From Streptomyces muensis (GTDB taxonomy: Bacteria; Actinomycetota; Actinomycetes; Streptomycetales; Streptomycetaceae), in contig NZ_JAKEIP010000118.1 in NCBI RefSeq assembly GCF_021474425.1, positions 1 through 32,077 of the forward strand: 32,077 nucleotides of DNA, in the 5' to 3' direction. The position numbers and the translations under genes were made by a program. A model generated the notes under the pieces. The model saw only the letters and a program-made list of their open reading frames with translations. It searched no databases and was not told where the DNA came from. Positions within the stretch are counted from its first letter, which is position 1, and every line of letters starts with the position of its first letter. Positions 15,199 to 23,056 of the stretch are shown here, piece by piece.

Positions 15199-16107
15199 TC
15201 AGCAGGGGATGACGGCGCGCATGACGGGGCGCCACAGGTTGAGGAAGGGGCGCGTAGGCGGTTTGACCGGCCGATGTAGCACGTCCTGGCCTGCGTCCAC
15301 CGCAGCGGCCACGAGCAGCCGGAGATGCTCGCCCACTGCGTGGGTGAACGGGCTGACGGGGCTGTGTTCCAGTTCAGCGGCCAGGGCGGGCAGCCGGTCA
15401 GTGACGCGCGCGGCCTCGAACGCGATGAGGTCGGACATAGCGGGTGTCCACTGTTTGGCCTTGAGGTCCGCAGGAGCTACTTCAAACCGGTCGAGATCTT
15501 CCAGCGGCAGGTAGAGACGACCGTCGTCAAGGTCTTCTGACAGGTCACACAGCACGTCGGTTACCTGGCAGAGCACGGAGAGCTGGCGTACCAGTGGCTC
15601 CACTTCCACCAATTCGGTGGCTGTCGTCGTCCGTAACAGGCTGGCCCAGCCAAAGGTGTTCAATTGCTCAGCCCACTGGCTCAATTCCTCGAAGGTGGCG
15701 AAGTCACGGAAGTCGACATCGCGCTGCATCGCGGTGAACATGTCCTGAATTCGTGACAGCGGCATGCCGAAGGTCTGGTAGGTGTGCACGAGGGCATGCA
15801 GGACAGGGTCGTGCGAGCTACCGACGGCGAAGGCCGCGATGGTGGCCTCCGCGAAGGCGGCGAGTCGGCGCTGACGGTCCTCGACCGGGCCGCTATCCGC
15901 GTAGGCGTCGGCACGAGACGCGTGTGCGTCTGATGCCATCATGTGAGGCCGAGCCGCTGCGGGAAGGGCGCGCGACGCCAGCCACGACATCTGCCAGCGG
16001 ATGATCCCTCCGTCGTTATTGGCCAGCACGCGCGAGCACACGGTGTAACAGTGCCGAAGGACGGGATCGGTGATACCCGCCGCGTCCAGCCATCGCCTTA
16101 CCAGCAT
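15199..16107 (-). CDS. squalene/phytoene synthase-like enzyme
   Basis: A 302-residue protein from an ATG preceded by AGAAAGAG. Diagnostic features of head-to-head prenyl synthases: IIRWQMSWLASRALPAAARP, the first Asp motif in SRADAYADS (D67xxxD71), and QVTDVLCDLSEDLDDGRLYL (D188xxxD192) followed by PLEDLDRFEV. Residues around the first motif differ from the usual CRxxDDxVD. The family joins two prenyl diphosphates to squalene, phytoene or dehydrosqualene-type hydrocarbons. No desaturase, carotene cyclase or squalene-hopene cyclase lies nearby, so the end product is not a standard hopanoid or carotenoid pathway as seen here. It lies between the ABC exporter and the polyprenyl synthase. Confidence 0.82.
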   Translation of the reverse strand: MLVRRWLDAAGITDPVLRHCYTVCSRVLANNDGGIIRWQMSWLASRALPAAARPHMMASDAHASRADAYADSGPVEDRQRRLAAFAEATIAAFAVGSSHDPVLHALVHTYQTFGMPLSRIQDMFTAMQRDVDFRDFATFEELSQWAEQLNTFGWASLLRTTTATELVEVEPLVRQLSVLCQVTDVLCDLSEDLDDGRLYLPLEDLDRFEVAPADLKAKQWTPAMSDLIAFEAARVTDRLPALAAELEHSPVSPFTHAVGEHLRLLVAAAVDAGQDVLHRPVKPPTRPFLNLWRPVMRAVIPC

Positions 16108-16220
16108 CTGTGAACTCTTTCTAGTCAACCGGCTCGGTTCCAGGGCCGGGGCTTCGCTCTGCGATGAGGACGCAACCGTCTGTCGTAAGGGGTCTGCGAG
16201 CCGTCGCGCCAGGATGTTGC

Positions 16221-17063
16221 TCAACGGGGCGTCGACGTGGCCCGGGCCGGGCGCGCATGTTGCCGGCGCCTGGGCGGCCACGGCATATAAAAGGATCGTC
16301 TTGCGGTCAAGGCGTCCTTGGTGCGGCGGTGGAAGGCGAGCAGGCCCAGGAACGCGGCGCCGGCGAACCACAAGAACTGAACGGCCAGATCACCGGGCAG
16401 CCACTCGCGGGTGAAACCCGCAGCTGAGGCGGCCTGCATGGTGCCGTAGGTAGGCAGGAACCGCACGACCTGGCTTCCGGCACCGCCGCCGGCCAGCGGA
16501 TTTTGAAGACCGACATCTACGAGGCTGGTCATGATCAGGGCGAACATGCCCTCCACCTCCCGGCGCAGCAGCGAGCCGAAGACGACGCCGAGCGCCCCGT
16601 AGGTCATCGCTCCGCAGAACAAGGCAGCGGCGAGCAGCAGTGGCTGGCGAGGGCTCCAGGCCGTGCAGATCACCGCGGTGGCATAGGCGGCGATGGCGCC
16701 GGAGGCCAGGGTGAGCGAGGTGGTCTTGGCCAGGACGAGATGGATGCGGGGGTAGCCGGCCAAGGCGAGGCGGCGGTCGAAGCGCCCGCCGTTGAACGTG
16801 ACGGCGAACATCATGAACCCGGTGATGAGGGTGACGGCGTTGATGGCGCCGGTGATCTGCGTGATCTGGTTGCCGGCCGGTGCCAGGAGCTGGCCGGCTG
16901 CCCGCAGGCGGAAGGTCAGGTGCCTGCTGGGGATGACGGCGTACGCCAGGCTGATCCAGCAGGGGATGAACACGGAGACCAGGACCATGGCGAGCCTGTT
17001 CCGGGCGTGTTCGACCAGGTCGAAGCGGACTGCTGTGACGAACAGGTTCAGGTGCCGCCTCAC
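16221..17063 (-). CDS. ABC-2 type transporter permease
   Basis: A 280-residue membrane protein with about six hydrophobic segments (MVLVSVFIPCWISLAYAVIP, INAVTLITGFMMFAVTF, LASGAIAAYATAVIC, LLLAAALFCGAMTYGALGVV, FALIMTSLVDVGLQ, VQFLWFAGAAFLGLLAF) and a basic C-terminal tail. The layout fits the ABC-2 permease family of drug, lipid and polysaccharide exporters. Its start overlaps the ATPase stop by four bases (ATGA), so the two subunits are coupled. It probably forms a homodimeric channel with the ATPase to export the operon's lipid-like product. Confidence 0.88.
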   Translation of the reverse strand: MRRHLNLFVTAVRFDLVEHARNRLAMVLVSVFIPCWISLAYAVIPSRHLTFRLRAAGQLLAPAGNQITQITGAINAVTLITGFMMFAVTFNGGRFDRRLALAGYPRIHLVLAKTTSLTLASGAIAAYATAVICTAWSPRQPLLLAAALFCGAMTYGALGVVFGSLLRREVEGMFALIMTSLVDVGLQNPLAGGGAGSQVVRFLPTYGTMQAASAAGFTREWLPGDLAVQFLWFAGAAFLGLLAFHRRTKDALTARRSFYMPWPPRRRQHARPARATSTPR

Positions 17064-17698
17064 GCCGGCGCCCCCTCAGCGGGGCGCAGCACTCCGCCCT
17101 GAAGGCGCCACAACTCGTCCAGGCGCTCAGCGTCATAGGCCAGGTGGGAGACGACAAGGACTGAGCGGCCCGTATCGCGTAATCGGGCTGCCAAGTCCCA
17201 GAACCGCTGGTAGGTCTCCCAGTCGAAACCCTGGTAAGGCTCGTCCAGCAGCAGCACCTGCGGGTCATGCATCAGCGCCAGGGTCAGGTTCAGCTTCTGC
17301 CGGGTTCCGCCGCTGAGCAGGCCGGCACGCTCATCGACGTACTCCGACAACCGCAGCACCTCCATCACCTGCCCTGCGTGCCGCAGATCCGACAGCCCAC
17401 GCGCGACGCGGAAGAACTCCAGATGCTGGCGCACGGTCAGCGCCTCGTTGACCACCACGTCCTGCGGGCAGTAGCCAAAACGGCCCTCATGACGGACCGT
17501 GCCACCCAGCGGGCGCAGCTCACCAGACAAGATCTTCAACAGCGTCGACTTGCCCGCACCGTTCTCGCCGACAATCCCGGCCAGCATTCCAGGCCGTAGA
17601 TCAAGGTCGAGGCCCCGCAAGACCTCACGGCGACCGTATGCGTGACGCACACCCCGAACCTCCACCGCACCCCCGAGCTCTACGGCGGCGGCACGCAC
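17060..17698 (-). CDS. ABC transporter ATP-binding protein
   Basis: A 212-residue ATPase: Walker A GENGAGKST (44-52), Q-loop Gln79, signature LSGGTRQ (128-134), Walker B VLLLDEP (148-154) and switch His185. The length and DRI-like layout fit partners of ABC-2 permeases. The GTG start at 17698 is the first in frame. It appears to be the first gene of the five-gene operon running down to 13516; about 40 bases after the operon begins the sequence becomes IS remnant, so the promoter must be in roughly 17699-17800. Confidence 0.9.
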   Translation of the reverse strand: MRAAAVELGGAVEVRGVRHAYGRREVLRGLDLDLRPGMLAGIVGENGAGKSTLLKILSGELRPLGGTVRHEGRFGYCPQDVVVNEALTVRQHLEFFRVARGLSDLRHAGQVMEVLRLSEYVDERAGLLSGGTRQKLNLTLALMHDPQVLLLDEPYQGFDWETYQRFWDLAARLRDTGRSVLVVSHLAYDAERLDELWRLQGGVLRPAEGAPA

Positions 17699-17805
17699 TC
17701 ACCGGTGGCCACTCGCCGTCACGACAAGGCTAGGCATCACGTACGGTCAAAACCGGGGCAAGATCATATATTAGCCCGCACGAGTGAAGCCCGCGGTGTA
17801 AACGG

Positions 17806-18062
17806 CGCTCAGCTCCAGGGTGATCGCCTGCGTTGCCGAACCAGCGTGCGAGACAATCGCACAGCGGCACGCGAGAGTTGGACTCCGGCAGCACGGGCGC
17901 GACAGGCTAGGGCAAAAGGACCTCCAGATACTCGGAGCGGGTTTATACCCCTAGCTACCAGGCCCTGTTTCCTTGCACAGCCCCCACGAAGATCACCCGC
18001 CCAGGTTCCGGGTTGAGACATCCGTTCGCGTGCCACCCGACATGATCGGAACGACAACAGCC
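17806..18062 (-). mobile_element. decayed right end of the element at 11.8-13.5 kb
   Basis: On the minus strand PLCDCLARWFGNAGDHPG matches PSCDCVAHRFGNAADHPE of the intact transposase, and GATCGGAACGACAACAGCC at 18044-18062 matches that element's right inverted repeat. Both landmarks keep their order and orientation, about 215 bases apart here versus 195 there, so this is the N-terminal/right end of a related copy; the rest is gone. It lies just upstream of the isoprenoid operon, while the intact element lies just downstream. Confidence 0.65.
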
Positions 18063-18146
18063 TCTCAAGACTCACCGTCATCCCAGCCCCGGTATGCCCA
18101 GGGCTGGCTCCCATCCGCCGTCATCTGACTTCCAGGCTCACCGCCG

Positions 18147-18617
18147 CAGCCAGGGTGCGTGCGCTACTTCCACGGCTGCTACTCGGTCGGCGACGACCGC
18201 CTGTGGGGTGTCAACCGGCGCAGGAAGGGTGCCGGGAACACGATGGCTGCGCTGATCCGGGCCGCACGGCCTGACAGTGCCTCGATCTACGTGATCCTGG
18301 ACGACTTGTCCGCCCACAAGGGCGCAGACATCCGCCGCTGGGCAGGGAAGAACAAGGTCGAGTTGTGCTTCACCCGACCCACCTCGTGGGCGAACCCCAT
18401 CGAGGCGCACATCGGACCTCTGAGGCAGTCCACGATCGCCAACTCCAGCCATACCGACCGCACCGTGCAGACCCGGGCCTTGCGCGCTTACCGGGGCTGG
18501 CGCAATGCCAGCGCCCGCCACCGCGACGTCCTGGCCGCCGAACGCAAGGAGCGAGCCCGCATCCGAGGAGAGAAGGGCATCCGCTGGGGCGGACGCCCGC
18601 TCACGATGGCGGCCTGA
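18147..18617 (+). pseudogene. IS630-family transposase, C-terminal part
   Basis: VRYFHGCYSVGDDRLWGVNR and KGAGNTMAALIRAARPDSAS, IYVILDDLSAHKGADIRRWA, SWANPIEAHIGPLRQSTIAN: this is the C-terminal half of an IS630-type DDE transposase, with the Asp in VILDDLSAHK and the Glu in NPIEAHIGPLRQ. The N-terminal half is missing, and upstream sequence belongs to another remnant. Small deletions relative to the family norm (FTRPTSWANP where FTPTYASWANP is usual) point to decay. Confidence 0.8.
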
Positions 18618-18680
18618 CCAGATGTTCCGCAGGGTCAGACCACTAGCGCCGGGTGCAGCGCGTTGAATGCTTCACGAAGT

Positions 18681-18697
18681 TCCGACGCGGCGTCGGA
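18681..18697. repeat. short perfect hairpin
   Basis: TCCGACG CGG CGTCGGA: 7-base arms with a 3-base loop, in the 270-base gap between the IS630 fragment and the 844-residue gene. No T-run follows, so it may be a weak terminator or chance in high-GC DNA. Confidence 0.3.
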
Positions 18698-18821
18698 CCG
18701 TTTGGTCTCGGCCGTCGACCTATGGGCCAACTGCTCGCTGCGGAACGGGTAAGGCGCTGGCAGCCCGTCAACTCACCCCGAAAGCATCCACAACCGAGTG
18801 AGTGCAGACCGGAACGTATGA

Positions 18822-18886
18822 TTGACTCCAGATTAGTGAGTGACCATTGCTTGCATTAGTGTGAACTGATGGGTATGGGAGGGTGA
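18822..18886. promoter_or_regulatory. upstream region with direct repeats, candidate autoregulatory operator
   Basis: ATTAGTGAG at 18832 and ATTAGTGTG at 18855 are direct repeats 23 bases apart, in a locally AT-rich strip just before the 844-residue gene. TTGACT at 18822 and TTGCAT at 18851 are possible -35 elements, but no clear -10 follows. Because the protein starts with Phd/YefM-like units, which in toxin-antitoxin systems repress their own promoters, these repeats are candidate operators. GGGAGGG lies only about three bases from the ATG. Confidence 0.4.
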
Positions 18887-21421
18887 ATGAGTCAGTCGGG
18901 CCACACCGAAATCGCCGTGAACGCGACCGAGGCACGGAACGATCTCTACGCCCTGGTCAAGCACGCCGAGGAAGACGGGCGTACGGTGCTCATCCACAAA
19001 CGGCAGGACCGCGTTCTACTGGTCCCCCTCGACCGGCTTCCGGCGGCCCGCAATACCGAGTCCCTTCCGTCGCACACCCTGAGCGCGGCGCAGGGAGAGT
19101 TCGGCAGGCTCATCACCAAGGCAGCCAAGGGAGAGCCGCAGGTGCTCAAGCGCGGCGCCACTCCCGTCGCCGTACTGCTGCCCGCCGACCCTGCCTCTGG
19201 TATCTCTTCACCCCATCCGGCCGCAGGCGCGGCTTCCGTAGGAGGTGCGGTGAACAGTCAAGGCGCTCAGGGGCGTGGCAGTGTGCCGCGCAGGCTCGCC
19301 ACGCTGGGCGACGCCATCGGTTCCGTGCTCGCCTCGGGCCCTGCCGGCGGCCCCACGTTCGGGCTGCCGAGTCTGGACGCGGCGACGGGTGGTCTGCAGT
19401 CCGGCCGGCTGACGCTGGTCGCAGCCGCCCCGAACGTGGGCGGAAGTCTGCTGGGCCTGGCTGCGGCCCGGAAGAGCGCGCTTGTCGACGGCCGGAAGGT
19501 GCTGTACGCGGCGTCCGGACCGAACCAGGCCGACATCATGCGCCGGATCATCTCCGCGGAGACCGGGGGTGACTACCCGCGTCTGAAGCAGGGCCGTCTC
19601 ACCGAGCACGAGCAGCAGATTGCCCGGGAGTTGGTCCAGGCGCCGCTGCTGATCGACGACGGCAGCGATCTGACCGCCGAGGCGGTCGCGGAGACCGCCC
19701 CGTACGTCGAGGACTTGGCCCTCGTGGTCGTCGACCGGCTTCAGGCCGCCCACAATGCCCGTCTGCCTCTGTCGGGTGACCGGCTCCCGGATGCCTCCCA
19801 GGTCCTGGCCTCCCTCGCGCGGACCCTGCACGTGCCGGTCCTCGTCGTCGTGGACAGCGTCGACCCTGCGCTGTTGAGTCTCCTGGACGCCGATGTCACG
19901 TTGACGCTCGCACCGACCGGCGACCCCTCCAAGGTCCGGGTGACCGTCGCGGAGCGGGACTTCGGCACGATCGACTCGGCGTTCCTACAGCCCGACCTGC
20001 TGCACGCCCGTTTCCTCGACGCCGGGGCCGCACCCGTGGCCGGCGCGGGCGGCGACGGGTCCGCGCCAGGCATCGGCACCGCCGTCGAGCGGGAGCTGGC
20101 CGAAGCCGCGCTGCCCTACACATCCGGCGCCCACCGGGGGCTGCCGGCCGCCGTCACGCATGTCCTGGCCGCGCTGCGCACCGCGCTGGCAAGCGCAGAC
20201 CAGAAAGCCCTCACGGAGCTCAGGCCGTCCCTGGCCCAAGTGGCCGCGGCCCCGCCGTCGTTGCCCGAGACCGCCGAGGGGCTCCGCCTCGCCGCCGCGC
20301 TGAACGCCTACAACCCCACCGGGGCCGCCAGCACTTCCGGGCAGCCCGCCGCCGTGCAGGCCGCCTCGGACAGCGTGCACGTCCCGGACGACGAGGACGA
20401 GGGGGACGACGGGGACGACGTAGAACGGGAGCAGGAGCTTCAGCCGGGGGATGAGGAGGACGAGCCGGACAGTGCGCCCTTTCCCGCGCTGAAGCTTCTC
20501 AAGGACGCGGTCGGCCGTTCGAGGATGCATCCGATCAAGGTCATCCGGATCGAGGACCGGGGGAGTGGTCCGTGGCCGCTGATCAGTGAGCACATGGACG
20601 GTGAACCGCGGTGGGTCCACCCCGATGTCGCCAGCTCCCGGGTGCCGTACATCCGGGGCAACGGCAAGCGTGTCCGCCGGGACAAGCTCGATGTCCCCGC
20701 CTCCTTCGGGGCGGGCGTGTTGTGCCTCATCGACCGCAACGGGTCCTACCCGTCTGCGTGTTCGGCCGTTCCGCTGGCCCCGAACAAGCTGCTGCACACC
20801 GGGCCCCTTGCCGCGTTCGACAAGGCCAGTGCCGGGATCTACCTCGTCGACATCCCGGAGTGGCCTCGCACCGACATGCCGCACCCGCTGGGCCGGATCA
20901 TCGACCGGCCCGACGAGCAGGGACGCGTGTGGGTCACCACCCCGCACATCAAGCAGCTGGACAGGCTCGTCCGCGACGGCCACCTCGCCGCGATGCCGGC
21001 CATTCACGACTCCTGGACCGGCAAGGCCAACGAGTCCCTGTTCAAGCCCTTCTACGCCGCGGCCCGCCAGGCTCGCATCGAACTCGTCCAGGCCGGCGGC
21101 GAGCCGTACAAGGCGTACAAGACCCAGCTGTCCATCGCGCTGCGCCTGCTATGGCCCAAGCGCCCGGAACAGAAGTCCCCGTTCTGGCGGCCGGACTGGC
21201 GTATGAGCATGGTCGCCGAGGCCTCGGTCCGCCACTGGACCACAGCCTTCAAGGCGGTCCAGGAAGGCCACACGCTCATCGCCCTGCGCAACGTCGACGC
21301 GGCCGTCTTCTGGACCCCCGACAACACACCGCCCGCCACGTACCGGATCGGAACGGGCTTCGGCGAGGTCAAGGCCAAGTTCATCCAGCCCGGCGAGTTC
21401 ATCCCCGAAGGTGACGACTGA
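18887..21421 (+). CDS. Phd-DnaB-like-Tap-like multidomain protein, candidate telomere-associated protein
   Basis: 844 residues. Residues 8-52 and 63-102 are two tandem Phd/YefM-like units (NATEARNDLYALVKHAEEDG; AAQGEFGRLITKAAKGEPQV). Residues 150-365 follow the DnaB C-terminal/RecA layout (GLPSLDAATGGLQSGRLTLV, LYAAS, APLLIDDGSDLT, LALVVVDRLQ), but the Walker A site reads AAAPNVGGS with Gly in place of Lys. An acidic linker spans 500-528. Residues 535-844 resemble the C-terminal half of Streptomyces Tap as I remember it, with DRNGSYPSA (616-624) like motif A of family-B DNA polymerases, IYLVDIPEWP, FWRPDWRMSMVAEASVRHWT, and a possible motif C around RNVDAAVF. It overlaps the next gene by one base. 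Known: Tap recruits terminal protein to telomeres. Inferred: this does a similar job. Confidence 0.6.
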   Translation: MSQSGHTEIAVNATEARNDLYALVKHAEEDGRTVLIHKRQDRVLLVPLDRLPAARNTESLPSHTLSAAQGEFGRLITKAAKGEPQVLKRGATPVAVLLPADPASGISSPHPAAGAASVGGAVNSQGAQGRGSVPRRLATLGDAIGSVLASGPAGGPTFGLPSLDAATGGLQSGRLTLVAAAPNVGGSLLGLAAARKSALVDGRKVLYAASGPNQADIMRRIISAETGGDYPRLKQGRLTEHEQQIARELVQAPLLIDDGSDLTAEAVAETAPYVEDLALVVVDRLQAAHNARLPLSGDRLPDASQVLASLARTLHVPVLVVVDSVDPALLSLLDADVTLTLAPTGDPSKVRVTVAERDFGTIDSAFLQPDLLHARFLDAGAAPVAGAGGDGSAPGIGTAVERELAEAALPYTSGAHRGLPAAVTHVLAALRTALASADQKALTELRPSLAQVAAAPPSLPETAEGLRLAAALNAYNPTGAASTSGQPAAVQAASDSVHVPDDEDEGDDGDDVEREQELQPGDEEDEPDSAPFPALKLLKDAVGRSRMHPIKVIRIEDRGSGPWPLISEHMDGEPRWVHPDVASSRVPYIRGNGKRVRRDKLDVPASFGAGVLCLIDRNGSYPSACSAVPLAPNKLLHTGPLAAFDKASAGIYLVDIPEWPRTDMPHPLGRIIDRPDEQGRVWVTTPHIKQLDRLVRDGHLAAMPAIHDSWTGKANESLFKPFYAAARQARIELVQAGGEPYKAYKTQLSIALRLLWPKRPEQKSPFWRPDWRMSMVAEASVRHWTTAFKAVQEGHTLIALRNVDAAVFWTPDNTPPATYRIGTGFGEVKAKFIQPGEFIPEGDD

Positions 21422-21993
21422 TGGCCGGACCCACCGGCCACGGAGGATCCCTGGGCGCCGCCCTCAACAACCTCCTGCGCACCCAGGTCACCCCCCGCCA
21501 CCGGCTGTCGTCGTACAACGCCAAGCACTGGCACGCCCAGCTCAGCCAGCTCACCGGAACCCACCGCGGCTACCAGGCCCTGGAAGCAGCCGGCCTCGAC
21601 GTGAGCGTCACAACGCTGCTCAACTGGCTGTCCGACCCCGAGTACAACGTCCGCCGCAGCTACCGCGACCTCATCCACACCGCCTACGAGAACGTCGCCA
21701 TCGTCCCCGCAGACCCGATCCCCGGCCGGTTCAAGGACGGCGACTTCGAGATCAGCGGCTGGGTCACCACCGGCCGCGACCGGCGCCAGCGCGGAAGACG
21801 CGCCGCCGCCCCTCTCCGGATCGACGGACGATCGGGCGACTGGAGTGAGATCGAGGCGCTCTGGATGGCCGGTGAGCTCACCGACGACGACTTCGAGGAC
21901 CACTTCATCGACGACGTCATCGTGCAGGACATCGGCGAAGGCACCGACGGATGGACCTTCGACGGAGGCAGCTACTCCGTTGAACTCAGGTAA
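21421..21993 (+). CDS. helix-turn-helix protein, candidate Tpg-like terminal protein
   Basis: 190 residues, start overlapping the previous stop (TGATG). The N-terminus LGAALNNLLRTQVTP is followed by a helix-turn-helix at about 50-72 (GYQALEAAGLDVSVTTLLNW), a basic stretch (GRDRRQRGRRAAAP, 118-131) and an acidic C-terminus (GELTDDDFEDHFIDDVIVQD). Size, order of regions and pairing with an upstream Tap-like protein match Streptomyces terminal proteins (about 185 residues), but identity is too low by eye to be sure. A terminal protein is covalently attached to the 5' ends and primes end patching. It could instead be an ordinary small DNA-binding protein. Confidence 0.5.
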   Translation: MAGPTGHGGSLGAALNNLLRTQVTPRHRLSSYNAKHWHAQLSQLTGTHRGYQALEAAGLDVSVTTLLNWLSDPEYNVRRSYRDLIHTAYENVAIVPADPIPGRFKDGDFEISGWVTTGRDRRQRGRRAAAPLRIDGRSGDWSEIEALWMAGELTDDDFEDHFIDDVIVQDIGEGTDGWTFDGGSYSVELR

Positions 21994-22099
21994 CACGGCG
22001 GAGGGAGCGCGCACATGCACACCAGCTCTGAGCGGCCCGCGTTACCGCGGATCATCGGATCAGCTCCCCGAGATCGTGACGGAGGTCCTTCTCGAAGCT

Positions 22100-22546
22100 C
22101 GTGACGGCACCTCGCGGTCGAGCACGGACAGAAGCCGCTGTCCTTCCTGGGTCACCGCCGGTCAGCGGCACGACAGCCCTCAGTTCCAGCTCGTCCTGGA
22201 GCGCATCCGAGTGCCCCGCATGGGCGTCGGCAGGCCGAGCTGCCGACCGACCCGGGTGCGGGCCGACAGAGCCTACGGGCCCCGAACCAATCGCGACTAC
22301 CTGCGCAAACGCGGGATCCGCTGCATGATTCCGGAGAAGTCCGACCAGATTCGCAACCGGAAGAAACTGGGCACCCGCGGTGGCCGTTCGCCAAAGTTCG
22401 ACAAGGCCGACTACCGCGAGCGCCACGCGGTCGAGTGCGGGATCAACCGCCTCAAGCGTCACCGGGCCGTGGCCACGAGATACGACAAGCCCGCCGTCCG
22501 CTACGAGGCCACCGTCACGATCGCCGCCATCAACGAGTGGCTCTGA
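22100..22546 (+). pseudogene. IS5-family transposase remnant
   Basis: VEHGQKPLSFL and, after an extra G near 22149, VTAGQRHDSPQFQLVLERIR, RADRAYGPRTNRDYLRKRGI, IPEKSDQIRNRKKLGTRGGR, ERHAVECGINRLKRHRAVAT and TIAAINEWL plus stop. This is the C-terminal 60 percent of an IS5-type transposase, with the second Asp (RADRAYG) and Glu (AVECGINRLK). The N-terminus is absent and one frameshift is present. Confidence 0.8.
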
Positions 22547-22618
22547 CCTTGCTCGCCAGACTCGGTCAGAGGGAAACCCTGTATCGCTGCAGGAAGCCAG
22601 GCATCTAGCCTGTGGCGC

Positions 22619-23056
22619 ATGCATCAGCCCCGAAGGCGCGACCGGCGCCTGGCTCGTCGCCTGCCGTCGGAGTCGGCCCAGCGCCGGGCGTTCCGACTTC
22701 CGGCCGAGGGCGCTGATGTGGTCCTGGTTGGCTACTTCTCTGCGAAGCAGAAGGACTTCGAAACGCTCATGGCGTCGGCAACCACAGAACTGGCAGCGCA
22801 CGGCGCTCGGGTCGTCGCGCAGATCGTGCAACGGCGAGGCGTCTCGGACGGCGGGGTCCAGAAGATGGGTCTGCCCTACTCCTCGCGGACTCTGCTGACC
22901 TACGGCAAAGTCCGCGAGGTGGCTCAGGCGTGTGACCAGGCCAACGCTGACGCAGTGATCTTCGTTGCCTCCTTGACCGAGCGCCAGCAGCGCACGTTGA
23001 CAGGCATGCTTGGCCGCCCCGCTGTGAGTCTCTCCGACATCCTCGCTGCCGACTGA
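22619..23056 (+). CDS. stand-alone HflX N-terminal-domain-like protein
   Basis: 145 residues. ADVVLVGYFSAKQKDFETLM, ELAAHGARVVAQIVQRRGVS, YSSRTLLTYGKVREVAQACD, ADAVIFVASLTERQQRTLTG and PAVSLSDILAAD follow the N-terminal domain of HflX GTPases (the GK(L/V)xE and L(S/T)xxQ(Q)RxL signatures), but no G domain follows: no P-loop, and the protein stops where the HflX linker would begin. HflX binds and splits ribosomes; what a lone N-terminal domain does is unknown. No ribosome site precedes the ATG; CATCTAGCC about ten bases upstream could be a -10 for a leaderless message. The true start may be nearer 22698. An IS remnant ends 70 bases upstream. Confidence 0.65.
   Translation: MHQPRRRDRRLARRLPSESAQRRAFRLPAEGADVVLVGYFSAKQKDFETLMASATTELAAHGARVVAQIVQRRGVSDGGVQKMGLPYSSRTLLTYGKVREVAQACDQANADAVIFVASLTERQQRTLTGMLGRPAVSLSDILAAD

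Noticed and set aside
13516..17698. Reading the isoprenoid operon as a hopanoid or carotenoid cluster
   Set aside because: No squalene-hopene cyclase, desaturase (CrtI) or lycopene cyclase is present, and the exporter and secreted protein do not belong to those clusters.
18620..18886. Possible telomere palindromes or plasmid origin upstream of the Tap-like gene
   Set aside because: Only one 7-base hairpin and two short direct repeats were seen, not the series of GC-rich palindromes of a Streptomyces telomere or an iteron array.
18887..19192. A separate antitoxin gene of a toxin-antitoxin pair
   Set aside because: The Phd-like units are in frame with the rest of the 844-residue protein, and no toxin ORF is adjacent.
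19985..21007. Minus-strand open frame of 340 codons
   Set aside because: Antisense to the 844-residue protein, no ribosome site, and repetitive composition.
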